A DNA stretch of 10,715 nucleotides, taken from assembly GCA_050010455.1 (NCBI GenBank), contig JBEKLA010000135.1, positions 1-10,715 on the forward strand, written 5' to 3'. Below the pieces are notes generated by a model. That model made no database searches. It was not told the DNA's origin and saw only the letters and a program-made list of their open reading frames with translations. The translations under genes and the position numbers were made by a program. The stretch is from DATJOQ01 sp050010455. Its GTDB lineage: Bacteria > Desulfobacterota > Binatia > Binatales > Binataceae. Shown in pieces: positions 1 through 7,448 of the stretch (its first letter is position 1; each line of letters opens with the position of its first letter).

Positions 1-41
1 GCTCGCGAAAGCCGTGTAACCTGCTTGGGAAATCAGCGTCT

Positions 42-62
42 TATATTCGTTGGGTATCCAAG
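42..62 (+). promoter_or_regulatory. Weak -10-like hexamer and small inverted repeat upstream of the efflux operon
   Basis: TATATT (42-47) could be a -10 element, but no good -35 lies 16-18 bases upstream; TGTAAC at 15-20 is too far away. TTGG-GTAT-CCAA (50-61) is a short inverted repeat just ahead of the channel gene's ribosome-binding region. It could be an operator half or chance. The main promoter may lie beyond the left edge. Confidence 0.2.
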
Positions 63-72
63 AGCGGTCGAA

Positions 73-1350
73 ATGCGAAGTCTGATGACAAGTGCGGTGA
101 TCGCCGCTGCCGTGGCGATCCTGATGGCGATCCTTGCGCCTGACATTCGGGCTGAGCAGACTTTGACGGTCGACCAGGTGGTCGCGCTTGCGCTGGAGGC
201 GAATCCTCAGGTGCGCGCGACGCGGGCGCGCTGGTACTCGGCCAGCCATTCGATTAATCAGAACTACGCCCCCGCCGATCCGATCCTGAGCTACGGCAAC
301 TTCGACAGCCCCACCGACGGCTTTGATCACGCCTCATCGCACTCGCTGCAGGTCAGCCAGTCGCTTCAATTTCCGGGCAAGGCCCTGTTGCAAGCGGACA
401 ACGCGAAGCGCACCGCCGCAATCGCGCGGCTTACTTACGAGGCGGCCCAACGCGACATCCGCGCCCAGGCCGAGACCGCCTTCTATCAGATTCTACTCGA
501 CTCGGCGCTCGCCGATCTGGCCGCGGAGATGGTCGCCAGCCTGCGGCGAGTATTGGAAGTAACCGAGGTCGCCTATTCGGCGAGCACCGCGACGCAAGCC
601 GACGTTATTGGCGCCCAGTTCGATTTTTCGGCGGCCGAGCAGCAGGAGCGTCAAATCCGTGTTTCGATAGCAAACGACGAGACTGCCCTCAATCAGCTTT
701 TGAACCGCTCGCCAAATCAGCCGTTACCGCTAGACCGGCGGCTCGAATTCAGTCCGCTCGAAGCTCGGCTCGATACCCTGGTCGATCAGGCCGCCAGCTT
801 GCGCCAGGAGATTCTGCAAGCCGCTTTGGCCGAGCATAATTCCGAGACCGCGTTGACGCTGGCGAAGCTCGAATACGCGCCGGACTATACTCTGAGCTAC
901 ATCTTCAATCATTACCTGCTGCCCTCGGCTGCTCCGGCCCCCAATATCACGCAGACCCACGGATTTTCGATCGCGTTCAATGCCCCGATGTTCTTCTGGC
1001 TCAAGCAGAACGAGGACGTGACCCGTGCCGGCTATGATTTGGAGGCGGCGCGCGAAGATTTGGCCTCGATCAAGAATCAGACCGCGGCCCAGGTCACGAC
1101 GTTGTTTCGTCAGGCGCGGTTTTCCTATTCCACCGCGATGCTGTATCGGAAGTCGCTGATTCCGCTGGCGCGGCAATGGTTCGAGGTCGCCCTGGTCGGC
1201 TACCAGGGCGGTAAAGTCGACTTCACTACGTTGATGACGACGCTTAGCCAGAGCAACGCGGCCCATGTGACCTACCTTCAGGCCGCGAATCAGTTCCTCG
1301 CTCAACGGATCGCGCTGGAGCAGGCGATCGGGGGGCCGATGCCGAAATGA
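73..1350 (+). CDS. TolC-family outer-membrane efflux channel (CusC/CzcC-like)
   Basis: Outer-membrane component of a tripartite efflux pump: a trimeric beta-barrel and periplasmic alpha-tunnel through which the RND pump expels substrate. The protein is 425 aa from the ATG at 73. I prefer this start to the in-frame TTG at 25 because it begins directly with a signal peptide (MRSLM, then a hydrophobic run, probable cleavage after IRA at residue 27). There is no lipobox cysteine, so unlike E. coli CusC it is not expected to be acylated. Two OEP-type repeats are visible, each long-helical and rich in Ala, Gln and Leu, with the usual EYAPDYTLSY segment in the second half and a C-terminal coiled helix ending QAIGGPMPK. 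Its stop overlaps the start of the adaptor gene (ATGA), which indicates translational coupling. The family call is firm; the substrate is not deducible from this subunit. Confidence 0.9.
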   Translation: MRSLMTSAVIAAAVAILMAILAPDIRAEQTLTVDQVVALALEANPQVRATRARWYSASHSINQNYAPADPILSYGNFDSPTDGFDHASSHSLQVSQSLQFPGKALLQADNAKRTAAIARLTYEAAQRDIRAQAETAFYQILLDSALADLAAEMVASLRRVLEVTEVAYSASTATQADVIGAQFDFSAAEQQERQIRVSIANDETALNQLLNRSPNQPLPLDRRLEFSPLEARLDTLVDQAASLRQEILQAALAEHNSETALTLAKLEYAPDYTLSYIFNHYLLPSAAPAPNITQTHGFSIAFNAPMFFWLKQNEDVTRAGYDLEAAREDLASIKNQTAAQVTTLFRQARFSYSTAMLYRKSLIPLARQWFEVALVGYQGGKVDFTTLMTTLSQSNAAHVTYLQAANQFLAQRIALEQAIGGPMPK

Positions 1351-2474
1351 AGCTGACGGGGTGCTTGGGGTTGGCGATCGTGGCGCTGCTGATGGCGTTC
1401 GTTGTGGCGAGCTGCGAGAGCTCCTCGGCCAGTCGCGTTGAGGTCGAAACCACTGAAGTTGTGCCGCAGCTCGTGCGCCAGGCGGACGGCGTCGAACTGA
1501 TGAAGCTTCGGCCCGCAGACCTGCCGGGGATGACGCTGGCTACCGTCAAGCAGGTTGAGTTGCCGGGCGTGCTCGAGACCAGCGGCCAGGTGACCTTCGA
1601 CGATCGGCGCGTCTCGAAGATCATCTCGCGCGTCGCGGGACGGATCGAGAACGGATGGGTGTCGCAATGGGACTATGTGCAGCGCGGCGAGCGAATCCTC
1701 GCGCTTTACAGTCCCGATTATATGACCGCCGAAGCCGAGTACCTGCAGGCTGTGGAGACTTCTCGGGTAAGCGCGACTTCGGGGCTGCCCGACGAAGCCC
1801 GAGTCGCCAAGGCGTTGCTGACGGCGGCCAGACGCAAGCTCGAACTGCTTGGGCTCGAGCAGCGGGATATCGACGCGATCCAGACAGCGAATCCGACGTT
1901 CGAGATGCGCGCGCCAATCAGCGGGTCGGTGGTTGAGAAGCTGGCGCTGCGCGGCTCTCAGGTAAATCCGGGCGACGTGCTGTTCTCGCTCGGCACGCTC
2001 GAACAAGTATGGATAACCGCCGATATCTATGAGGACGACCTGGCGCGCATCCGGGTCGGCCAGCAGTTGGAGGCGGTGACGACTGCGTTTCCGGATGAAG
2101 TTTTCAAGGGAACGGTGAGCCATATCAGCCCCAGCATCGATCCCACGACTCACACGCTTACGCTGCGATGTGAGGTGCGCAACCCAGGCTCCAAGCTCAA
2201 GCCGCAGATGCTGGCGCGGGTGCGGATTGTTACCAACCCCGGCTCGGCCTTAGTCGTGCCGCAGGAGTCGTTGGTGTTCGATACCGACGGCTATTACGCC
2301 TTCGTTCAAGTCGGCGAGGATCACTGGGATCGCCGCCGCGTGTCGATCACCTCGTGGAACGAGCAAGGGTACGCGCGGGTAGTCGGCGGGCTCAAGGGCG
2401 GCGAGCGAGTCGTGCGGGACGAATCGATTCAGATGAACGCGCTCTGGCATCAGGCGCACGGCGAAGGCTCGTAG
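1347..2474 (+). CDS. RND efflux periplasmic adaptor, lipoprotein (CusB/CzcB/HlyD family)
   Basis: Membrane-fusion protein that links the inner-membrane RND pump to the outer-membrane channel. The protein is 375 aa. The N-terminus is a lipoprotein signal with lipobox VAS-C, the acylated residue being Cys23. Visible domains in order: first lipoyl half-motif around residues 92-120 (SRVAGRIE...VQRGERILALYSP), a short helical hairpin around 126-185 (DYMTAEAEYLQAVE), second lipoyl half-motif around 186-217 (RAPISGSVVEKLALRGSQV), a beta-barrel around 218-295 including SPSIDPTTHT, and a membrane-proximal domain to about 365. The short hairpin and YSPDYMTAEAEYL match the CusB/CzcB type rather than AcrA. 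No extra metal-binding domain (YHS, or His/Met-rich tail) is seen. A G-rich tract (1330-1335) lies upstream, and the start overlaps the channel stop. The pump gene follows after 6 bases. Confidence 0.92.
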   Translation: MKLTGCLGLAIVALLMAFVVASCESSSASRVEVETTEVVPQLVRQADGVELMKLRPADLPGMTLATVKQVELPGVLETSGQVTFDDRRVSKIISRVAGRIENGWVSQWDYVQRGERILALYSPDYMTAEAEYLQAVETSRVSATSGLPDEARVAKALLTAARRKLELLGLEQRDIDAIQTANPTFEMRAPISGSVVEKLALRGSQVNPGDVLFSLGTLEQVWITADIYEDDLARIRVGQQLEAVTTAFPDEVFKGTVSHISPSIDPTTHTLTLRCEVRNPGSKLKPQMLARVRIVTNPGSALVVPQESLVFDTDGYYAFVQVGEDHWDRRRVSITSWNEQGYARVVGGLKGGERVVRDESIQMNALWHQAHGEGS

Positions 2475-2480
2475 GCGGTC

Positions 2481-5400
2481 ATGATCAGCGCTTTGATGGA
2501 TCTCGCGCTGCGCGAGCGCATCGTAGTGCTCGGCATCGCCATGGTGCTGGCCCTTGCCGGTGCCTATTCCTTCCACGAACTTGATATCGAGGCCTATCCC
2601 GATCCCGTGCAGCCGATCGTCGAGGTCCTGACGCTGCCCAACGGTTTGAGTGCCGAAGATACGGAGAAGCTGGTTACGGTGCCGCTCGAAGTGGGCCTGG
2701 CCGGGATGCTCCATCTCGAATCGATGCGCTCGATCTCGCTGTTCGGCCTGTCCGACGTGCGATGCTACTTTTCGTGGGACAGCGACTACGAGCAGGATCG
2801 CGTCCAGACGATTAATCGATTGGGCTTCATCACGCTACCGCAGGGGATTTCCCCCGGCATCTCGCCCGAGAACGAGATCGGCGAGATCTACCGATACAGT
2901 GTCGAGAGCCCGGACCACGACCTGATCCGGGAGAAAGAGATCGAGGACTGGGTGCTCGAAAAGCAGCTCAGGACCGTGCCCGGCGTGATCGACGTTTCAG
3001 GCTTCGGCGGCTTGACCAAGGAATACCACGTCGACGTCGACCCGCAGAAACTGAACTACTATCAGGTGCCGCTGACTACGCTAATCAGCTCGATTGCCAA
3101 TTCCAATATCAACGTAGGCGGCAACTATCTTACAGTCGGCGAGCAGGCGTTCAACGTCCGCGGGATCGGCTTCATCCACTCGCTCGACGACATCCGCGAT
3201 ATCGTGCTGGCGTCCAACAAGTCCACTCCGCTGAAGGTCAGCAACGTCGCCGACGTAAGCGTCGGATACGCTCCGCGCCTCGGCGTCGTCGGCATGAACC
3301 GTCACGGCAGAGACCGTGACGAAGTGGTGACCGGCATCCTGCTGATGCGCAAGTACGGCGACACGCTGAAGACGCTCAAGGGCGTGGAGAAAAAAGTCGA
3401 GAACCTCAACACCTCCGGCATCCTGCCCAAGGGCTACAAAGTGGTGCCGTACTACGATCGCACCTCGCTGGTTAAAACCACGCTACACACCGTGATCGAG
3501 AACCTGTCAATCGGGATGCTGCTGGTTTTTGGGGTGCTGATCTTTTTTCTCGGAAGCCTGCGCGCTGCCGCGATCGTCGCGGTCAATATCCCGCTCGCGC
3601 TGTGCGGCGCGTTTACCCTGATGCGCATCACAGACACGCCCGCGAATCTGATTTCGTTGGGCGCGATCGATTTCGGCATCATCATCGATACCAGCGTAAT
3701 CGTGATCGAGAACATCCATCGCCATCTGGCCTCGGAGCCCGCGCACGGCAGCACCCGCTCCAGCATCCTGAGGGCGGCGCAAGAAGTCGGCGGCCCGATG
3801 TTTTTCTCCACCGTCATCTTCGTGATCGCGTTCCTGCCGCTGTTCACGATGCGGGGTGTCGAGGGCGCGATCTTCTCGCCCATGTCCCATACGTACGCTT
3901 ACGCGCTGGGCACGGCGATTCTGCTCGCGGTGATGCTGTCGCCGGTGTTGAGTTCGTTCCTGCTCAAGAAGGGGATGAAGGAATCGCCGAATCCGGTGTG
4001 GAACTTGATCCGGCGCGTTTATCATCGGCTGTTTGTGTTGGTGCTGCGGTGGCCGCGAACGACGCTGCTCGCAATCGGAGCAATCATTGTTGCGGCGCTG
4101 TCGCTGTTCTCCACCTTGGGCGGCGAATTCCTGCCCAAGCTCGAGGAAGGCAACATCTGGGCGCGAGCCACGATGCCGCTTACCATCTCGCTCGATCACG
4201 GCGCCGAGTTGGCCGCGCGGATGCGTCGCGTGTTCGCGTCGTTTCCCGAGGTTACCACCGTCGTGTCGCAGATGGGGCGGCCCGACGACGGCACCGAGAC
4301 CACGGGATTCTTCAACGTCGAGTTTTCGGTCGATCTCAAGCCTGGCGACGAATGGCCGGCGCACCTTACCAAGCCCGAACTTGTCAGACAGATGGACGCC
4401 AAACTTACGCACGACTTCCCAGGCGTGAGCTTTGGCTATTCCCAAAATATCGAGGACAACATCGACGAGGCTCTATCGGGGGTCAAAGGAACCAACTCGG
4501 TCAAGGTCTTCGGTCCCGATCTCGCCGTCGACGAGGCCGTCGCCAACCGAGTCATGGCCGTGATGGGGAAGGTGCGGGGAATTACCGACACCGCCGTGTA
4601 TCGATCCCTTGGCCAACCCAATCTGCTGATAACGCCGGACCGCGCCGAGTGCGCACGATACGGGTTGAACGTCGGCGACGTCGCCGCCGTGGTTCAGGCC
4701 GCAATCGGGGGGCAGGCCGCGACTCAGGTGCTGGAAGGCGACCGTCGCTTCGATCTGGTCGTGCGATGGCTGCCGAAGTATCGCCAGAGCCTGGACGCGA
4801 TTCGTCAGATTCGCGTGACGGTTCCGGGCGGCGGCTACGTTCCGCTGGCCCAGGTGGCGGATATCAAGACCGCTGAGGGCGCGTCTTTCGTTTACCGCGA
4901 AAATCTCGAGCGCTATGTGCCCGTGCGCTTCGCCGTGCGCGGCCGCGACCTCGCCGGCGCCGTCGAGGAGGCCAAGGCGACGGTCGCGCGGGAAGTCAGC
5001 CTGCCAGAAGGCGTGCACTTGGAGTGGGCAGGGGAGTATGGAGAACTGCAAGCGGCCAACCGGCGGCTGATGATCGTGGTGCCGCTCGCGCTGGTGCTGA
5101 TCGCCGGCGTGCTCTTTGCCGCAACCCTTTCGATGATCGACACCTTCATCATCATGGCGCAGATCCCGGTCGCCTGTCTGGGCGGGGTTCTGGGCTTGGT
5201 GATTACCGGAACGCCGTTCAGCATTTCGGCTGCGGTCGGTTTCATTTCGATCTTCGGCATCGCCGTGATGGACGGCATCCTGCTGAGTTTCTATATCCGC
5301 CAACTCTGGAATGAAGGCCATCCGTTCGCCGAGTCGATCATTATGGGCTCGGACCGCCGGTTGCGGGCCACGATGATGACCGATCTGGTCGATGCGTTGG

Positions 5401-5615
5401 GCCTGTTGCCTGCCGCAATCTCGACCCGAATCGGCGCGCAGACCCAACGGCCGCTGGCGATCGTCGTGATCGGCGGCGCGCTTGCGATTATGGTGCTGAC
5501 GCGGCTGCTGCAACCCGCCCTGATTTACTTGATGCATCGCCGTCTGCGCCTGGCCGAGCAGCGCGGCGCGCCTCCCGGTACCGCAAGCCTCGCGCCTCAT
5601 CCGAGCGAGCAATAG
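2481..5615 (+). CDS. Heavy-metal-type RND efflux pump, inner-membrane permease (CusA/CzcA family)
   Basis: Proton-driven inner-membrane transporter of the HME-RND class, 1044 aa, the usual full length. The layout is typical: TM1 near residues 14-31, a first large periplasmic loop containing AYPDPVQPIVEV, TM2 near 341-360, further helices to about 500, a second periplasmic loop from about 550, and a C-terminal helix block. The TM4 relay shows D397, D403 and E410 in DFGIIIDTSVIVIEN, where CzcA proteins usually read DFGxxxDGAxxxVEN. The CusA methionine triad (M573, M623, M672 in E. coli) aligns by eye to R562, N612 and E663, so Cu(I)/Ag(I) is not supported. The subfamily with SGVKGTNSVKVFG after the second loop is widespread, and I cannot name its substrate. 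The gene starts 6 bases after the adaptor with only a weak GGCGG ahead, so translation is probably coupled. Divalent metal or another cation is the default guess; an organic substrate is not excluded. Confidence 0.92.
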   Translation: MISALMDLALRERIVVLGIAMVLALAGAYSFHELDIEAYPDPVQPIVEVLTLPNGLSAEDTEKLVTVPLEVGLAGMLHLESMRSISLFGLSDVRCYFSWDSDYEQDRVQTINRLGFITLPQGISPGISPENEIGEIYRYSVESPDHDLIREKEIEDWVLEKQLRTVPGVIDVSGFGGLTKEYHVDVDPQKLNYYQVPLTTLISSIANSNINVGGNYLTVGEQAFNVRGIGFIHSLDDIRDIVLASNKSTPLKVSNVADVSVGYAPRLGVVGMNRHGRDRDEVVTGILLMRKYGDTLKTLKGVEKKVENLNTSGILPKGYKVVPYYDRTSLVKTTLHTVIENLSIGMLLVFGVLIFFLGSLRAAAIVAVNIPLALCGAFTLMRITDTPANLISLGAIDFGIIIDTSVIVIENIHRHLASEPAHGSTRSSILRAAQEVGGPMFFSTVIFVIAFLPLFTMRGVEGAIFSPMSHTYAYALGTAILLAVMLSPVLSSFLLKKGMKESPNPVWNLIRRVYHRLFVLVLRWPRTTLLAIGAIIVAALSLFSTLGGEFLPKLEEGNIWARATMPLTISLDHGAELAARMRRVFASFPEVTTVVSQMGRPDDGTETTGFFNVEFSVDLKPGDEWPAHLTKPELVRQMDAKLTHDFPGVSFGYSQNIEDNIDEALSGVKGTNSVKVFGPDLAVDEAVANRVMAVMGKVRGITDTAVYRSLGQPNLLITPDRAECARYGLNVGDVAAVVQAAIGGQAATQVLEGDRRFDLVVRWLPKYRQSLDAIRQIRVTVPGGGYVPLAQVADIKTAEGASFVYRENLERYVPVRFAVRGRDLAGAVEEAKATVAREVSLPEGVHLEWAGEYGELQAANRRLMIVVPLALVLIAGVLFAATLSMIDTFIIMAQIPVACLGGVLGLVITGTPFSISAAVGFISIFGIAVMDGILLSFYIRQLWNEGHPFAESIIMGSDRRLRATMMTDLVDALGLLPAAISTRIGAQTQRPLAIVVIGGALAIMVLTRLLQPALIYLMHRRLRLAEQRGAPPGTASLAPHPSEQ

Positions 5616-5670
5616 CCGCGCTACCGATTCGCGCCGGCTCGTGATAGGCAAGTCGCGGAGGGATCTGACG

Positions 5671-6522
5671 ATGGAATTCGAAACCTTGGCGAGCGGATTC
5701 GGTCTGCTCGAAGGTCCTCGCGTCGACGAGCGCAACCGCCTTTATTTCGCCGATGTGCCCAGAGGCGGGGTCTATCGGCGCGATCTGAACGGCACGATCG
5801 AAACGCTGATCGCCGGGCGCAAAGGCGTCGGTGGTATCCTGTTCAACCAGGGCGGCGGATTGGTGGTAAGCGGACGCACGCTCGCGCTATGGGATGAGCG
5901 AACTGGCGCGATCCGCGATCTGTTCGCAAGCTACAACGATAAGCGGCTCAACGGGCTGAACGACATGACCGTCGATGACGGCGGTAGCGTGTACGTGGGC
6001 TCGCTCGAGTTCAACGCGCTCAGCGACGAAAAGCCGGTGCCGGGATTCCTATATCGGATCGATCCCGACGGCACGATTACCAGGCTCTGGGAAGGAATCG
6101 AGCTCACCAACGGTCTTGCCTTCAGCGCCGATCGCAAGCTGCTCTACCATTGCGATTCCACCACCAAGGCGATTTGGGTGTACGACGTCGCGCCGGATCG
6201 CACCGTGCGTGATCGGCGGGTGTTCGCCAGAATACCGGACGGATGGCCCGACGGGATGGCGGTCGATATCGAGGGCGGCATCTGGGTCGCGGCGGTCTTC
6301 GCCGGCGAGGTGGTGCGGTTCAAGCGCGACGGCACGCTGGATCGGCGGGTGCAGATCCCGGCGAAGAAAGTTACCAGCCTCGTGTTCGGGGGCGGAGATC
6401 TTCAGGACCTCTATGTCGTCACCGCCGATAACGCCGACGACGCGAGTCGGCAGGGGACTATCTTCCGGACCCGCTCCGACATTCCAGGGCTGGCGGTGCC
6501 CAAAGCGCGCTTCGCGGTTTGA
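5671..6522 (+). CDS. SMP-30/gluconolactonase/LRE-family lactonase
   Basis: Predicted metal-dependent six-bladed beta-propeller hydrolase, likely acting on a sugar lactone or a related ester. The protein is 283 aa from the ATG at 5671, chosen over the in-frame GTG at 5641 because GGAGGGA (5657-5663) sits 7 bases upstream and the protein then begins at the family's normal N-terminus. Four residues match the human SMP-30 metal/active-site set (E18, N103, N154, D204) in kind and spacing: E14 in LLEGPR, N97 in LNDMTVD, N147 in LTNGLAF and D194 in WPDGMAVD. Repeated propeller strands such as GSVYVGS, GFLYRIDPDG and GGIWVAAVF support the fold. No signal peptide is seen, so it is probably cytoplasmic. 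It lies 55 bases after the pump stop and 20 bases before the cytochrome gene on the same strand. The family is secure; the natural substrate is unknown. Confidence 0.9.
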   Translation: MEFETLASGFGLLEGPRVDERNRLYFADVPRGGVYRRDLNGTIETLIAGRKGVGGILFNQGGGLVVSGRTLALWDERTGAIRDLFASYNDKRLNGLNDMTVDDGGSVYVGSLEFNALSDEKPVPGFLYRIDPDGTITRLWEGIELTNGLAFSADRKLLYHCDSTTKAIWVYDVAPDRTVRDRRVFARIPDGWPDGMAVDIEGGIWVAAVFAGEVVRFKRDGTLDRRVQIPAKKVTSLVFGGGDLQDLYVVTADNADDASRQGTIFRTRSDIPGLAVPKARFAV

Positions 6523-6542
6523 ATCGTCGGCGGGAGGCCAGC

Positions 6543-7088
6543 GTGAGAACGATCGGCATCGTTTTGGGAACCATAGTCGCGATCGTGATTGCGGCGGTAT
6601 TCTTTATCGAGGTCGTGGCGCCGAGTATGAACTGGTCGGCGGCCGCGGAACCCGGCGCGGTGGAAGAGTACCTGGCCGACCGTGCCATCGACGGATGGGT
6701 CGTTCGTCACGCATCCAGCGACGACAATCCGCTGCCGGCTAGCGCGGGGAACCTCAAGGCTGGGCGAGATGACTACCGCGAAAACTGTGCCGGATGCCAC
6801 GGCCTGGACGGCAGCGGTCGCAACCGGCTCGGCGCTGAATTCTATCCGCCGATCCCGAAGCTCATCGAAGACACCCAGCAAATGACCGACGGCCAGATCT
6901 ACTTCATTATCGCCAAAGGAATCCGATACTCGGGGATGCCGTCGTTCGAGAATCATCACAAGCCGGAGCAGATTTGGCGGATAGTGCTGTGGCTGCGTCA
7001 TCTGCCCAATCTGACTGAGCAAGAGAAATCCGAGATGGCAGCCGAGATTGCGCAACGGGGGCCTCAGCCAACACCCGGCGCGCATTAG
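6543..7088 (+). CDS. Membrane-anchored monohaem c-type cytochrome
   Basis: Periplasmic electron-transfer protein held by an N-terminal anchor. GTG at 6543 is taken as the start because GGAGG (6533-6537) is 5 bases upstream; the in-frame TTG at 6519 lies inside the lactonase gene and has no such site. The product is 181 aa. Residues about 3-26 (TIGIVLGTIVAIVIAAVFF) form one hydrophobic helix, more likely an uncleaved anchor than a cleaved signal. The haem site is C82-A-G-C85-H86, followed by GLDGSGRN; the distal ligand is probably M132 in YSGMPSF. The C-terminal IWRIVLWLRHLPNLTEQEKSEM is typical of single-domain class I cytochromes with the GMPxF motif. It is translated just after the lactonase, which suggests co-transcription. 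The redox partner is unknown: an alcohol or sugar dehydrogenase, a terminal oxidase or a metal-stress role are all possible. Confidence 0.88.
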   Translation: MRTIGIVLGTIVAIVIAAVFFIEVVAPSMNWSAAAEPGAVEEYLADRAIDGWVVRHASSDDNPLPASAGNLKAGRDDYRENCAGCHGLDGSGRNRLGAEFYPPIPKLIEDTQQMTDGQIYFIIAKGIRYSGMPSFENHHKPEQIWRIVLWLRHLPNLTEQEKSEMAAEIAQRGPQPTPGAH

Positions 7089-7155
7089 ACTCGGGCCGTG
7101 GCGGTGACCGCGCGACCGCGATTTCCGCTCGGCCGGTTATCGTCGAGGCTTCAGG

Positions 7156-7196
7156 TTGACAGCAGAACAACAAGCTAGTTTGATACTAGTTAGATT
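7156..7196 (+). promoter_or_regulatory. Promoter and direct-repeat operator of the toxin-antitoxin operon
   Basis: TTGACA (7156-7161) is a perfect -35 hexamer. After a 17-base spacer comes TTTGAT (7179-7184), a plausible -10. Overlapping the -10 are two adjacent 11-base direct repeats, CTAGTTTGATA (7175-7185) and CTAGTTAGATT (7186-7196), identical at 9 of 11 positions and offset by one helical turn. Antitoxin-toxin complexes of the Phd/VapB kind normally repress their own promoter by binding repeats of this sort. That the repeats are the operator is inference from position. The local AT-rich composition stands out from the surrounding GC-rich sequence. Confidence 0.6.
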
Positions 7197-7448
7197 ATGA
7201 AGCGCGGCGCTAAAGAAGTCGGGCTCTTCGACGCCAAGACCCATCTGTCGGCGTTGGTTGATAGGGCAGGGCGCGGCGAGGAGATCACCATCACTAAACG
7301 GGGCGCTGCCGTCGCCCGCCTGGTACCGGCTGACGAGGGACGGCGGAAGGATCCCACAGCAGCCGCCGCGAGAATTCGTGAGCTGCGCCGAGGCCTCAAG
7401 CTCAAAGCCGCGACCATCCGTGAGCTCATCGAAGAGGGGCGCCGGTGA
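7197..7448 (+). CDS. Phd/YefM-VapB-type antitoxin
   Basis: Antitoxin of a type II toxin-antitoxin pair; it should neutralise the downstream PIN-domain nuclease and repress the operon. The protein is 83 aa. The N-terminal part carries the Phd/YefM DNA-binding and dimerisation fold: VGLFDAKTHLSALVDRA (residues about 8-24), GEEITITKRGAAVARLVP (about 27-44). The charged C-terminal helix RIRELRRGLKLKAATIRELIEEG is the likely toxin-binding arm. ATG 7197 is chosen because the family begins a few residues before the VGLFDAKTHLS block. No Shine-Dalgarno precedes it; the operator-like repeat ends at the base before the ATG, so the mRNA may be nearly leaderless. The stop overlaps the toxin's GTG start, so the two proteins are coupled. 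Confidence 0.88.
   Translation: MKRGAKEVGLFDAKTHLSALVDRAGRGEEITITKRGAAVARLVPADEGRRKDPTAAAARIRELRRGLKLKAATIRELIEEGRR

Noticed and set aside
25..72. TTG at 25 as the start of the channel gene
   Set aside because: It would put 16 polar residues before the signal peptide; ATG at 73 starts the signal peptide directly.
1302..2153. A 283-codon open frame on the - strand opposite the adaptor gene
   Set aside because: Same GC-driven shadow effect; the adaptor on the + strand has a lipobox and lipoyl motifs that this frame lacks.
3507..5735. Long antisense open frames opposite the RND pump and the lactonase start (3507-4445 and 4473-5735, - strand)
   Set aside because: They lie opposite a well-supported pump gene, have low-complexity Arg/His/Gln/Asp-rich translations and no domain signal.
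7089..7155. GC-rich inverted repeats after the cytochrome gene, such as GCGGT-G-ACCGC at 7101-7111, as a terminator
   Set aside because: There is no following T-run and the stems are only 5 bases long; nothing better than background for this composition.
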